The position numbers and the translations under genes are program-made. A stretch of 35,332 nucleotides of DNA from an uncultured Clostridia bacterium. GTDB taxonomy: Bacteria > Bacillota > Clostridia > Oscillospirales > Acutalibacteraceae. The stretch is taken from NCBI GenBank assembly GCA_947572385.1, contig CANPBX010000025.1, positions 1 through 35,332 of the forward strand, read 5' to 3'. This document shows positions 1 to 8,182 of the stretch, one piece after another; the stretch's first letter is position 1, and the number at the start of each line of letters is the position of its first letter. Under the pieces are notes generated by a model, which had not been told where the DNA came from, did not search any database, and worked only from the letters and a program-made list of their open reading frames with translations.

Positions 1-54
1 AGACACCGCCCTTTCACGGCGGTAACACGAGTTCGATTCTCGTCCGGGTCACCA
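1..54 (+). tRNA. tRNA-Glu (anticodon TTC), 5' end cut off by the window
   Basis: The 3' two thirds of a tRNA are visible. The anticodon stem CCGCC/GGCGG (6-10 and 18-22) encloses the loop CTTTCAC with anticodon TTC at 13-15. The T arm is ACGAG-TTCGATT-CTCGT (27-43). The 3' acceptor strand CCGGGTC is followed by discriminator A and an encoded CCA at 52-54. The D arm and the 5' acceptor strand lie outside the window, so the acceptor pairing cannot be checked. Confidence 0.93.
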
Positions 55-104
55 AAACGGCGGGTTTCGGAAAGTCGAGACCCTGGCAGGCATGATTAAG
101 AAAT

Positions 105-134
105 GGCGTCGGGCGGTTTGCTTCGACGTTTTTC
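105..134 (+). terminator. possible intrinsic terminator of the tRNA-Glu transcript
   Basis: CGTCG (107-111) pairs with CGACG (124-128). G:U pairs can extend the stem on both sides, and a run of five T follows at 129-133. An additional hairpin without a T run lies at 62-83 (GGGTTTCG / CGAGACCC). The position directly after a tRNA fits a terminator, but the stem is short. Confidence 0.45.
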
Positions 135-168
135 TTATATCCTACGAAAGGTATGTGGTGATTATATT

Positions 169-672
169 ATGATAAAGAAAATTGTGGCTTTGGCTGGGGC
201 GGCAGCGATGGCGCTAACATTGTCGGCCTGTGGTGGACAGATGGAACAGCTGGATACTTTGGAACCTGCCTCCTCGGGAATAGACTTGGCTCCAGTGGAA
301 GCCGCAGGCTTTGACGACAACTTGGATGGGCTCTGCAAGTATATGGAGGCTAATAAAGCCGTATCTGGTGAGAAGGACTATATGTCCTATAAGGAAATCG
401 GCGCAATAGACGGCTGCCGCTACCGCTTTAAGTATGACGGCAGCACGGTGCAGGCCGAGTTCTATGAGTTTGACCTGGATAACCTTGGCGAGAAGGGCAA
501 AGAATGTATTGATTCGGTCACTGAAAGGGGCTCCTTTACAGTGCTGGGCAACGAGGCCCCGGCGGTTATCAGCGGCAAGTATATGATGGTATACACTGAC
601 CCTGACGGCGACGAGGTAAATAAGGCTCATAGTGACAAGGTATTAGACCTGTTCAATAGCTTTAAGCCCTGA
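169..672 (+). CDS. small secreted lipoprotein of unknown function
   Basis: This encodes 167 residues. The start is placed at the ATG that opens a clear lipoprotein signal peptide (MIKKIVAL..., Lipobox LSAC, lipidated Cys about residue 21). An upstream in-frame ATG would add 22 residues unlike a signal sequence and would overlap the tRNA terminator. The mature part is acidic and soluble-looking. It has a KYMEAN segment, a central region rich in Tyr, Gly and Asp, and a C-terminal LDLFNSFKP. I recognise no family. It is the only protein gene left of dnaA that reads towards the origin, and it ends at a bidirectional hairpin shared with the opposing operon. Anchoring to the outer face of the membrane is inferred from the Lipobox. 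Confidence 0.8.
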   Translation: MIKKIVALAGAAAMALTLSACGGQMEQLDTLEPASSGIDLAPVEAAGFDDNLDGLCKYMEANKAVSGEKDYMSYKEIGAIDGCRYRFKYDGSTVQAEFYEFDLDNLGEKGKECIDSVTERGSFTVLGNEAPAVISGKYMMVYTDPDGDEVNKAHSDKVLDLFNSFKP

Positions 673-673
673 T

Positions 674-720
674 AAAAAAGAGAGCCATCCGAAGTATTAA
701 ACTCCGGATGGCTCTTTTTT
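674..720. terminator. bidirectional intrinsic terminator
   Basis: The 11-bp stem AGAGCCATCCG (681-691) / CGGATGGCTCT (705-715) is flanked by an A run on the left and a T run on the right. It can terminate both the rightward lipoprotein gene and the leftward serS-membrane protein transcript. Confidence 0.93.
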
Positions 721-1066
721 ATTGTCCTATTCTATTCCTTCGTATCACTGCCGTAATGAACATGCTGAGCACCCCTACCATCAGATAGCAGAAAGCGTAG
801 AACAGAAAGTCCAGCTCCCCCATTTCCAGAAATATCCACGCTCCCGCAATGAACAGCACCGGATCAGCTATCGTCAGCCACCATCGGTCCCTGGCCTCCC
901 AGCCCGCGAATATGCCAGTTCCCAAAGCCCATAGGGGCCCTATGATAAAGAACTCCAGAACTATAAGCACCATGAATGCGTCCATATTAGTATATCTAGC
1001 CGCTCCAGGCATACCGAACATAATGGCCGCTGTACCTATCAGCCAGGCTGTAGTTGAGCGCTTCAT
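719..1066 (-). CDS. small integral membrane protein of unknown function
   Basis: This is a 115-residue hydrophobic protein with about four predicted membrane segments (roughly residues 7-23, 28-52, 63-81 and 87-108). It has a short charged tail RRNRIGQ. A good ribosome binding site (AGAGGAGAG) precedes the ATG. It lies 12 bases after the serS stop, so it is probably the last gene of the parA-parB-serS transcript, and it ends in the shared terminator. I recognise no family and see no catalytic motif. Confidence 0.75.
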   Translation of the reverse strand: MKRSTTAWLIGTAAIMFGMPGAARYTNMDAFMVLIVLEFFIIGPLWALGTGIFAGWEARDRWWLTIADPVLFIAGAWIFLEMGELDFLFYAFCYLMVGVLSMFITAVIRRNRIGQ

Positions 1067-1078
1067 ATTTCTCTCCTC

Positions 1079-2356
1079 TTATCCGATAATTTCCTTGCCG
1101 CCCATATACATCCTCAAAGCCTCAGGTATCCTAACCTTTCCATCAGCCTGCAGGTTGTTCTCAAGATACGCTATCAGCATACGCGGCGGAGCTACGACAG
1201 TATTATTAAGGGTATGCGGGTAATAATTCCCTTCAGCATTTTTGATCCTTATACCCAGCCGCCTCGCTTGGGCATCACCCATATTGGAGCAGCTGCAAAC
1301 TTCAAAATATTTCTTCTGCCTGGGGGACCAAGCCTCAACATCCACGGATTTCACCTTCAGATCCGCAAGGTCTCCGGAACAGCATTCTAAAGCGCGAACA
1401 GGAATATTCAGCGCTCGGAAGAACTCTACAGAATAATGCCACATTTTATTATACCAATCCATGCTGTCCTCTGGCTTACAGACTACTATCATTTCCTGTT
1501 TCTCAAATTGATGGACGCGGTATATCCCACGCTCCTCTATGCCATGTGCTCCGACTTCTTTGCGGAAGCAGGGAGAATAGCTAGTCATTGTCTGAGGCAG
1601 CTGTTCCTCCGTGAGCAGCTGTCCGGCAAATTTAGCTATCATGGAATGCTCGCTGGTACCTATAAGGTACAGGTCTTCTCCCTCTATCTTGTACATCATA
1701 TTTTCCATCTCAGCAAAGCTCATAACGCCTGTAACTACATCACTGCGGATCATAAATGGTGGTATGCAATAGGTAAAACCTTTATTTATCATAAAATCCC
1801 TTGCAAAAGCCAAAATTGCCTCGTGCAGACGGGCAATATCTCCAATTAGATAGTAAAATCCGTTACCGCTTGTGCGGCGTGCGCTATCAAGGTCGATACC
1901 GTTCAAACGCTCAATAATGTCTGTGTGATAAGGCACCTCAAAGTCGGGAATGACCGGCTCACCAAATCGCTCCAATTCTACATTCTCGCTGTCATCGCGG
2001 CCGATAGGTACGGAATCGTCAATAATATTTGGTATGACCATCATGCGCTTCTTTATTTCCTCGGCCATCTCCGACTCCCTGCGCTCCATTTCCTCCAGTT
2101 CTTCAGCAATAGCCGACACTTTTTTCTTTGTTTCTTCTGCCTCGTCTTTTTTTCCTTCTTTCATCAGCCTTCCGATTTCCTTGCTGACTGTATTTCTCTG
2201 CTGCCTCAGCTCGTCTCCCCTGGACTTGCTGGCGCGGAACTGCTCATCCAGAGCCAATACCTCACCCACTAACACTAGCTTTTCATCTTGGAACTTCTTT
2301 TTAATATTCTCCTTTACAAGTTCTGGATTCGTCCTCACCAATTTGATATCTAACAT
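1079..2356 (-). CDS. serS: serine--tRNA ligase, divergent motif 3
   Basis: SerRS charges tRNA-Ser with serine in the cytoplasm. This copy has 425 residues, the usual length. It begins MLDIKLVRTNPE, followed by the long Lys/Glu-rich antiparallel coiled coil (about residues 25-110) that reads the tRNA-Ser long arm. A class II catalytic core follows, with motif 2 CFRKEVGAHG and an RGIYRVHQFEK segment. The C-terminal motif 3 reads NTVVAPPRMLIAYLENN, where the common bacterial form is GSGLAVGRTLVAILEN. The motif 3 Arg is kept but the Gly-rich approach is replaced. The protein ends with YMGGKEIIG. The gene starts 2 bases after parB, with its AAGGAGAG site inside the parB tail, so it belongs to the par operon. 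No T-box leader is possible in that gap. Confidence 0.95.
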   Translation of the reverse strand: MLDIKLVRTNPELVKENIKKKFQDEKLVLVGEVLALDEQFRASKSRGDELRQQRNTVSKEIGRLMKEGKKDEAEETKKKVSAIAEELEEMERRESEMAEEIKKRMMVIPNIIDDSVPIGRDDSENVELERFGEPVIPDFEVPYHTDIIERLNGIDLDSARRTSGNGFYYLIGDIARLHEAILAFARDFMINKGFTYCIPPFMIRSDVVTGVMSFAEMENMMYKIEGEDLYLIGTSEHSMIAKFAGQLLTEEQLPQTMTSYSPCFRKEVGAHGIEERGIYRVHQFEKQEMIVVCKPEDSMDWYNKMWHYSVEFFRALNIPVRALECCSGDLADLKVKSVDVEAWSPRQKKYFEVCSCSNMGDAQARRLGIRIKNAEGNYYPHTLNNTVVAPPRMLIAYLENNLQADGKVRIPEALRMYMGGKEIIG

Positions 2357-2358
2357 GT

Positions 2359-3240
2359 TTAACTCTCCTTATCCTGTAATTGTAAATCTCTTAGTAAATT
2401 TTGAAGGTCTTCTTCTCCATAGAACTCTATCTGAAGCGTTCCCCTTTTCTTTGTGCCCGCCACCTTAACCTTACGGCCTAGATAATCGCTTACAGCCAAC
2501 TGAGTCTCGGCATAAAACTGACTTGGCTTGGCAGACCGCAATATCTCTATTGGCTGCGCAGTCAAAACACTTTCTCCCTTGGCGGATTTTTTCGCCATGG
2601 CCTCCAATTCACGAACAGAGATACCTGATTTTGCCTTCTCTGCAGCCAGCCGCATCTCCTCTTCGGATTTAAAGCTTAACAGTGTACGTGCATGTCCGGC
2701 TGAGAGGTCTCCTTGCTCTACCATTGCTTGAATGTCCTCAGGCAGATTTAACAGCCTCAGTGCATTTGCCACTGCCGGCCTGGATTTTCCCACAGCTTCC
2801 GCCGCCTGCTCCTGTGTCATCCCCTGGACATCTATTAGCTGCTGATAGCCTTTAGCTTCTTCCAAAGGGCTCAGATCTTCCCGCTGGAGATTTTCAATTA
2901 GGGCAAAAAGCATCTCTTCCCCGTCTGTCATCTCACGAACTACTGCCGGTACTTCCTGAAGTCCCGCCATTCTTGATGCCCGCCAGCGCCGCTCTCCGGC
3001 CACTATCCGATAGCCCCCGGTCACCATAGGCCGCAATAGGAGCGGCTGCAGTATTCCATGCTGAGCAATGGATTCCGCAAGCTCTGTAAGGGCTGAACTG
3101 TCAAATTCTTTTCGCGGCTGGTCTCGGTTTGGCTCTATATCATCAATGCGAACGGTAACCGTGCCTTCACCTTCCAGACTGGAATTCTCCGCGAATATAG
3201 CGTCCAGACCTCTCCCAAGTCCACCTTTCTTTACGCTCAT
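2359..3240 (-). CDS. parB: chromosome partitioning protein ParB (Spo0J type)
   Basis: ParB is a CTP-dependent DNA clamp that loads at parS and spreads, directing origin segregation and SMC loading. The 293 residues show the typical N-terminal [10 protein letters not shown] segment and the CTP-binding box GERRWRASR (82-90). [14 protein letters not shown] begins at 116, and the [23 protein letters not shown] lies at about 140-160. A C-terminal dimerisation domain follows. The recognition helix has Arg154 in SRPxxAN, as in parS-binding ParBs and unlike the neighbouring Noc. The start overlaps the parA stop (ATGA), so the two are translationally coupled. Confidence 0.97.
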   Translation of the reverse strand: MSVKKGGLGRGLDAIFAENSSLEGEGTVTVRIDDIEPNRDQPRKEFDSSALTELAESIAQHGILQPLLLRPMVTGGYRIVAGERRWRASRMAGLQEVPAVVREMTDGEEMLFALIENLQREDLSPLEEAKGYQQLIDVQGMTQEQAAEAVGKSRPAVANALRLLNLPEDIQAMVEQGDLSAGHARTLLSFKSEEEMRLAAEKAKSGISVRELEAMAKKSAKGESVLTAQPIEILRSAKPSQFYAETQLAVSDYLGRKVKVAGTKKRGTLQIEFYGEEDLQNLLRDLQLQDKES

Positions 3241-4007
3241 ACCTTATCCTTTCTTTTGAGTATTTCCCTTGCCAGCTCTCTGTACGCCCTGGCACCCTTG
3301 GAGTAGTGGTCATAATACTCTACTGGCTGACCAAAGCCTGGAGCCTCTGATAGCCTTACTGCACGTGGAATTACTGTGCTGTACACCTTTCGCGGGAAGA
3401 ATTTTTTTACTTCTGTCACCACCTGTTGGGTCAAATTTAAGCGTCCATCATACATTGTCAGCAACACGCCCTCCAGTTCAAGCAAACCATTATACTGCCG
3501 TTTTACCCTTCGGACTGTATTTATAAGCTGGCTTAGTCCCTCCAGGGCATAAAATTCACACTGGATGGGTATCAGTATTGAATCTGCCGCATTTAGGGAA
3601 TTTGTAGTTATAAGCCCAAGAGAAGGCGGGCAGTCTATAAAGATGTAGTCATAATCCTCCTTGACTTCTTGAAGCGGAGACTTCAGCCGTTCTTCGCGCT
3701 TATCCATTCCTGCCATCTCTATTTCCCCGCCAGCCATGTCAATACTGGCAGCCAGCAAATCCAAATTCTTGTACTGAGTGTGACAGATGGCGTCTTTTGC
3801 ACTCTCCCCTCCTATCATCACCTCATACACTGTCAGAGGACACTGGCGCTTATCTACTCCTAATCCGCTTGTAGCATTGCCCTGCGGGTCGGCATCTACT
3901 AGAAGTACCCTCTCATCCATACTGCCGAAAACTGCAGCCAGGTTTACGGCAGTTGTAGTCTTCCCTACACCGCCCTTTTGGTTTGCAATTGCAATTGTCT
4001 TTGCCAT
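3237..4007 (-). CDS. parA: chromosome partitioning ATPase ParA (Soj)
   Basis: ParA is a deviant-Walker ATPase that works with ParB on the nucleoid and, in Bacillus, also controls DnaA. I chose the ATG giving [19 protein letters not shown] (256 residues). It has a GGAG site just upstream, and the longer in-frame options add a sequence unlike the family. Visible motifs are the deviant Walker [10 protein letters not shown] near residue 11, [16 protein letters not shown] (Walker A'), and [16 protein letters not shown] (Walker B). It is short and has no N-terminal HTH, as in chromosomal Soj proteins rather than plasmid ParAs. It is first in an operon with parB and serS. Confidence 0.97.
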   Translation of the reverse strand: MAKTIAIANQKGGVGKTTTAVNLAAVFGSMDERVLLVDADPQGNATSGLGVDKRQCPLTVYEVMIGGESAKDAICHTQYKNLDLLAASIDMAGGEIEMAGMDKREERLKSPLQEVKEDYDYIFIDCPPSLGLITTNSLNAADSILIPIQCEFYALEGLSQLINTVRRVKRQYNGLLELEGVLLTMYDGRLNLTQQVVTEVKKFFPRKVYSTVIPRAVRLSEAPGFGQPVEYYDHYSKGARAYRELAREILKRKDKV

Positions 4008-4046
4008 TTCACTATACTCCGATCCACTTCTCATATTAACATGCTT

Positions 4047-4075
4047 ATTATAACACAAACATGATCGCTTTTCTA
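4047..4075 (-). promoter_or_regulatory. candidate promoter of parA-parB-serS
   Basis: Read on the minus strand, a perfect TATAAT (4052-4047) is preceded by an extended TG motif. A weak -35 TAGAAA (4075-4070) stands 17 bases upstream. The predicted transcript starts about 35 bases before the parA ATG. Confidence 0.6.
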
Positions 4076-4155
4076 GCATAAAATGGCTTTCTAAAAGAAA
4101 ACTGCTTTTTTTCTAAAATCCTGTTAGCTTTTTGCCCTATTATCGTATACTCCAA

Positions 4156-4171
4156 TGTTTCACATGAAACA
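4156..4171. promoter_or_regulatory. parS site between noc and parA
   Basis: TGTTTCACATGAAACA differs from the Firmicutes parS consensus TGTTNCACGTGAAACA at one central base (A for G). It sits in the noc-parA gap, about 80 bases upstream of the parA promoter, where ParB or Noc binding is expected. Confidence 0.8.
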
Positions 4172-4174
4172 AAG

Positions 4175-4210
4175 GCAGGAGGCCGGAACTTTTATGCTCC
4201 AGCCTCCTGC
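4175..4210 (-). terminator. hairpin terminating the rpmH-to-noc transcript
   Basis: The perfect 9-bp arms GCAGGAGGC (4175-4183) and GCCTCCTGC (4202-4210) are followed on the minus strand by a moderately T-rich CTTTGTTT that overlaps the parS site. The stem is strong and the T run is imperfect. Confidence 0.55.
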
Positions 4211-4235
4211 TGTGGGAAATGAATAAGGGAATGGG

Positions 4236-5036
4236 TTAAACTTGTACTCTGTTTTGTTTTGGAATGCGCACCACGCACTCTATATACTCTTCAGTTTCCT
4301 TTTTTTCTGTCTGGGCCTGGATACCTGCCGTCTTCATAGCATCCACAGCATGGTCGATGGTATTGATAAACAGCCTAATATCCTTTGCCACAAATGTCCT
4401 GCGGCCCTTACGTATGGGCTCTCTCGGTTTAAGTGAACCCGATATCAGTTCCTCAGTATTTGCCACATTCAGTCCTCTAGTAATCACTGTCTGCAACACT
4501 TTCTGCCTCAGTTCAATATCATCTATCCTCAACAGCGCCCTTGCATGACGTTCCGAGAGCTTATGTTTTATTATCTCACTCTGCTCATCGGAGCTTAATT
4601 TTAACAATCGAACTTTATTTGCGAGATAAGATTGGCTCATGCCCAGTCTGCGAGCTGCTTCCTCCTGCGTTATCTGCCATTCCCGCAGAAGATTTACAAT
4701 AGCGTTAGCCTGCTCAAACATATGCAGGTCCCGGCGCTGCACATTTTCCAGCAATGCCAGTACAGCGCTGTCCTCTGGCTCACAGTCTGATATAATTGCA
4801 GGTATCTCCTTCAATCCCGCCAGCTTGCATGCTCTAAGCCTTCGCTCCCCTGCTATCAGGTAAAATACACCGTTTTCTTTACGTACGGTTACAGGCTGAA
4901 GCAATCCGTTCTCCGTAATGCTTTGCGCAAGGCTGCGGAGCTCGTCCTCCTGGAAAATCTTTCTCGGTTGCGAGGGATTTGGCATGATCTTAACTACAGG
5001 TAATCTTGTCAGTTTTAGCTTGTCTCTTGTAAACAT
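4236..5036 (-). CDS. noc: nucleoid occlusion protein Noc (ParB paralogue), short N terminus
   Basis: Noc is a ParB-family CTPase that binds its own DNA sites and blocks cell division over the nucleoid. The 266 residues contain GERRLRA (63-69), ENVQRRDL (97-104) and the HTH ITQEEAARRLGMSQSYLANK (122-141). SERHARALL follows. The recognition helix has Gln135 and Lys141 (SQSxxANK). These match the B. subtilis Noc specificity residues (Q158 and K164, from memory) rather than the Arg of ParB. The protein begins MFTRDKLKLTRLPVVKI, almost directly at the ParB fold. It therefore lacks the roughly 25-residue N-terminal extension with the membrane-targeting helix of B. subtilis Noc. A TAA ten codons upstream rules out a longer start. 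It is preceded by AAGGGGGCAAGG. Confidence 0.9.
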   Translation of the reverse strand: MFTRDKLKLTRLPVVKIMPNPSQPRKIFQEDELRSLAQSITENGLLQPVTVRKENGVFYLIAGERRLRACKLAGLKEIPAIISDCEPEDSAVLALLENVQRRDLHMFEQANAIVNLLREWQITQEEAARRLGMSQSYLANKVRLLKLSSDEQSEIIKHKLSERHARALLRIDDIELRQKVLQTVITRGLNVANTEELISGSLKPREPIRKGRRTFVAKDIRLFINTIDHAVDAMKTAGIQAQTEKKETEEYIECVVRIPKQNRVQV

Positions 5037-5115
5037 CTGCCTTGCCCCCTTACAGTCTATATTTTACTACACGGTATATGAATAGTTTGTTGTTTTCTGT
5101 CGGCGAGAAAAATAT

Positions 5116-5553
5116 TTACAGATACTTTTTAAATCCTTTGACCTGATCAAATCCAATTGCCTCATAGAATTTGTGAGCGCCCACCCTATTCATTCCTGAA
5201 ACCAGCATCTCATAATGACAATTCATATTTTTCCCCCAGCGCTCTATCTCATTAAACATCAACTTTCCTATTCCAAGTCCCTGAAATTTTTCAAGAACAG
5301 CCACATTCTCTACCAATAAAATGGGACGGCAATCGCCACAGATATCCTCGAAAACAACTCCTAAGAGACTTCCTAAAATTTCACCGCTTTCCTTATCTAT
5401 AGCCACTAAAAGATACTTATGCTCATCTTTGCTTATTCTTCCAATCAAACTCGCCATCTTCCTCTGGTCCCCTGGACCGTCACTAATGACCTGCATTACT
5501 TTGTCCAATTTTGGAATATCTTCCACAGTTGCCTTTCTCATCTCAATATTCAT
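5116..5553 (-). CDS. GNAT-family N-acetyltransferase
   Basis: The 145 residues cover a single GNAT fold. It opens with MRKATVEDIPKLDKVM (beta1-alpha1). The acetyl-CoA loop is FQGLGIGKLM (about residues 90-99), and the end is HKFYEAIGFDQVKGFKKYL, typical of the family. The acceptor substrate cannot be told from sequence. It lies 25 bases downstream of rsmG and about 80 upstream of noc, apparently in the same leftward transcript. A GNAT gene is not part of the standard origin cluster, so it may be a lineage-specific insertion. Confidence 0.88.
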   Translation of the reverse strand: MNIEMRKATVEDIPKLDKVMQVISDGPGDQRKMASLIGRISKDEHKYLLVAIDKESGEILGSLLGVVFEDICGDCRPILLVENVAVLEKFQGLGIGKLMFNEIERWGKNMNCHYEMLVSGMNRVGAHKFYEAIGFDQVKGFKKYL

Positions 5554-5578
5554 AACTAACTTTTCTCCTTTATGATAG

Positions 5579-6292
5579 TTAAAGTGGGTGCTTCATAATG
5601 GTTCCACCGTGACGCGGATATCCCTTAGGTGTAAAGCTAAGCTTGCGTACCACAATCAAGTTGCGCTCCCCTCCATTTGTCAGCTGCATCTGCTTAACAT
5701 CTACTTTATCCCCGCCAAGTATATCCAGAGCATTTCTGGCTTCAAGAAGTTCTTCATTTGCCCCTGGACCTTTCATTGCAACAAAGTACCCTTTCATTTT
5801 TACTAGTGGAAGGCAATATTCACATAGCACTCGCAATTGCGCCACAGCCCTGGCAGTTACAATATCGTAATTCTCACGCATAGCCTTATTAAGGCCAGCT
5901 TCCTCCGCACGCTTATGTACACGCCTACACTCTACCCCGAGTTCACTACATAGCTCCCCAAGGAAGTTAAGACGCTTATTCGAGCCATCAAGCAAGGTAA
6001 CCTGTAGATCCGGCCTAATAATCTTAATTGGTACTCCAGGAAACCCTGCTCCAGTACCAACATCCAACACTTTACAGCCATCTTTAAATTTACAGGCTAA
6101 CAGTGTTGTTAAGCTGTCTAAAAAATGTTTTTCTAATATTTCCCCAGGCTCTGTAATAGCTGTCAGATTTAACTTTTCATTCCATTCTATGAGTAGTTCC
6201 ATGTACCTCTGAAACTTAGCCGCTTGTTCAGCTGATATTTTGATACCTAAATTTTTTGACTCCAAAATAAGCTTTTCCCTGATATCCGCCAT
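5579..6292 (-). CDS. rsmG: 16S rRNA (guanine527-N7)-methyltransferase
   Basis: RsmG (GidB) methylates G527 of 16S rRNA using S-adenosylmethionine. The 237-residue length is normal. An N-terminal helical cap (QRYMELLIEWNEKLNLTAIT) is followed by EKHFLDSLT and the SAM-binding loop VLDVGTGAGFPGVPIKI at about residues 70-86. RAVAQLRVLCEY and KGPGANEEL follow. The gene starts 4 bases after mnmG with a GAAAGGGG site, in the conserved mnmE-mnmG-rsmG order. Confidence 0.97.
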   Translation of the reverse strand: MADIREKLILESKNLGIKISAEQAAKFQRYMELLIEWNEKLNLTAITEPGEILEKHFLDSLTTLLACKFKDGCKVLDVGTGAGFPGVPIKIIRPDLQVTLLDGSNKRLNFLGELCSELGVECRRVHKRAEEAGLNKAMRENYDIVTARAVAQLRVLCEYCLPLVKMKGYFVAMKGPGANEELLEARNALDILGGDKVDVKQMQLTNGGERNLIVVRKLSFTPKGYPRHGGTIMKHPL

Positions 6293-6296
6293 GCTT

Positions 6297-8171
6297 TCAA
6301 TCCCCTTTCTCCATTGATGACAGCCAAATCATCAAGACCGAAATGTCCGCAGGGCTTACGCCAGAAACTCTTCCAGCCTGCCCAAGATTTTCCGGTCTTA
6401 CCTTCTCAAGCTTTTCAACCGCCTCAAGCCTTAGCCCTTTTATCCTGTTGTAATTAATATTCTTAGGTATGATCTTACATTCAACCCTGCGCATTTCTTC
6501 AATATCTGCCAGCTGACGCTTGATATATCCCTCATACTTCAGTTGTATCTCTACACTTTCAAATACTGCCTGATCTAATTCAGGACGTTCAATATCAACT
6601 TCAGTTAAATCTGAATAAGTTATCTGCGGACGCTTCAAAAGTTCACTTAATCTCACACCTGTACTGACCGGCGTTGTTCCACGTGAAACAAGAATTTCAT
6701 TCAAAGCATCACTTGGAGAAAACACAGTATTACACACTCTCTTAAACTCAATTTTCTTTGCCTCCTGCTTAAACTTGAATTTATTCCAGCGTAAGTCAGA
6801 TATAAGCCCTATATCCCTGCCTATAGATGTAAGACGCTCGTCCGCATTATCTTGGCGAAGTATTAGCCTGTACTCTGACCTAGAAGTCATCATACGATAT
6901 GGGTCTGTAACTCCTTTTGTAATCAAGTCGTCAATAAGAGTTCCAATATATGACCCAGCTCTGTCAAGTATTAACCTTTCCTTTCCTTGCAGCTTTCTTG
7001 CAGCATTTATACCAGCAATCAATCCCTGTGCAGCGGCCTCCTCATAACCTGAGCTTCCATTAAACTGTCCAGCGCCATATAATCCTGGCCAATCACGAAA
7101 CTCAAGAGTGGAATCTAACTGCAATGGGTCACAGCAGTCATATTCTATAGCATATGCACTGCGCATGATCTGTACATTTTCCAGTCCAGGTATAGTTCTG
7201 TAAAATTTCACCTGCACTTCCTCAGGCAATGATGAACTCATGCCCTGCAGATACATTTCCTCCGTATCAATCCCGCATGGCTCAATAAAGAGCTGATGCC
7301 TGGATCTATCAGGAAATCTTACGACTTTATCCTCTATACTAGGGCAATATCTTGGGCCCACACCTTCGATCATTCCAGCGTACAGAGGAGAACGAGAGAT
7401 ATTTTCTCTAATTACCTTATGAGTCTCTTCATTTGTCCAGCTAATATAACATACATCCTTATTAGCAAGCCGCACGTCTGTATCATATGAAAAAGGCGTA
7501 ACGGGGTCATCACCATGTTGAACCTCTAAAAAAGATATATCAACAGAAGATCTTAAAACCCGGGCAGGAGTACCTGTCTTAAACCTTCTAAGAGAAATAC
7601 CAAGCTTCCGTAACCGGTCCGGCAAAAAAGCCGCCGGAAACATTCCATCTGGACCACTATCATATGATACTTCCCCTACAAATACCTTGCCGTCTAAAAA
7701 TGTCCCGGTGCATAATATTACTGCGCCGGTTTTATAAATTGCTCCAAGCCTAGTAATAACTTCCCACCGATTACCTACAGGCTTCAAATCAACGACTTCT
7801 GCCTGTCTAAGCTCAAGATTTTCACATAACTCAAGCTTATGTTTCATCACCCGCGCATATTGATTTCTGTCTATCTGCACACGCAAAGAGTGTACTGCCG
7901 GACCCTTTCCTAAGTTCAGCATACGGCTTTGTATCATACACTCATCAGCAGTCCTGCCCATCTCACCGCCTAAAGCGTCTATCTCACGTACTAAATGCCC
8001 TTTAGCAGTTCCTCCAATACTTGGATTACAGGGACAATTTCCAACCGCGTCTAGGTTAATGGTAAAAACAACTGTCCTGCAGCCCAAACGCGCTGCTGCA
8101 AGTCCCGCCTCAATTCCAGCGTGCCCGGCGCCAATTACAGCAACATCTATCTCTCCTGCAAAATAGTTCAT
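6297..8171 (-). CDS. mnmG: tRNA uridine-5-carboxymethylaminomethyl modification enzyme MnmG (GidA)
   Basis: MnmG is the FAD-dependent partner of MnmE in forming cmnm5 modifications at the wobble uridine of certain tRNAs. I chose the ATG giving MNYFAGEIDVAVIGAGHAG (624 residues). It has GAGGAG just upstream and lies 11 bases after mnmE; a longer start would overlap mnmE. The FAD Rossmann loop GAGHAGIEAG is at 14-23. NPSIGGTAKGHLVREIDALGG and GLYGAGQFNGSSGYEEAAAQG are family signatures. The C terminus ends in the helical domain that contacts MnmE. A perfect parS site is embedded in the coding sequence at 6675-6690. Confidence 0.97.
   Translation of the reverse strand: MNYFAGEIDVAVIGAGHAGIEAGLAAARLGCRTVVFTINLDAVGNCPCNPSIGGTAKGHLVREIDALGGEMGRTADECMIQSRMLNLGKGPAVHSLRVQIDRNQYARVMKHKLELCENLELRQAEVVDLKPVGNRWEVITRLGAIYKTGAVILCTGTFLDGKVFVGEVSYDSGPDGMFPAAFLPDRLRKLGISLRRFKTGTPARVLRSSVDISFLEVQHGDDPVTPFSYDTDVRLANKDVCYISWTNEETHKVIRENISRSPLYAGMIEGVGPRYCPSIEDKVVRFPDRSRHQLFIEPCGIDTEEMYLQGMSSSLPEEVQVKFYRTIPGLENVQIMRSAYAIEYDCCDPLQLDSTLEFRDWPGLYGAGQFNGSSGYEEAAAQGLIAGINAARKLQGKERLILDRAGSYIGTLIDDLITKGVTDPYRMMTSRSEYRLILRQDNADERLTSIGRDIGLISDLRWNKFKFKQEAKKIEFKRVCNTVFSPSDALNEILVSRGTTPVSTGVRLSELLKRPQITYSDLTEVDIERPELDQAVFESVEIQLKYEGYIKRQLADIEEMRRVECKIIPKNINYNRIKGLRLEAVEKLEKVRPENLGQAGRVSGVSPADISVLMIWLSSMEKGD
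6675..6690. promoter_or_regulatory. parS site inside mnmG
   Basis: TGTTCCACGTGAAACA matches the parS consensus TGTTNCACGTGAAACA at every defined position. It lies in coding sequence, as several B. subtilis parS sites do, and it is on the left arm close to the origin. Confidence 0.92.
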
Positions 8172-8182
8172 ATGAATCTCCT

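Noticed and set aside
1950-2468. Ser/Phe-rich plus-strand reading frame across serS and parB
   Set aside because: It is an antisense shadow of the serS coiled-coil coding region with no ribosome binding site.
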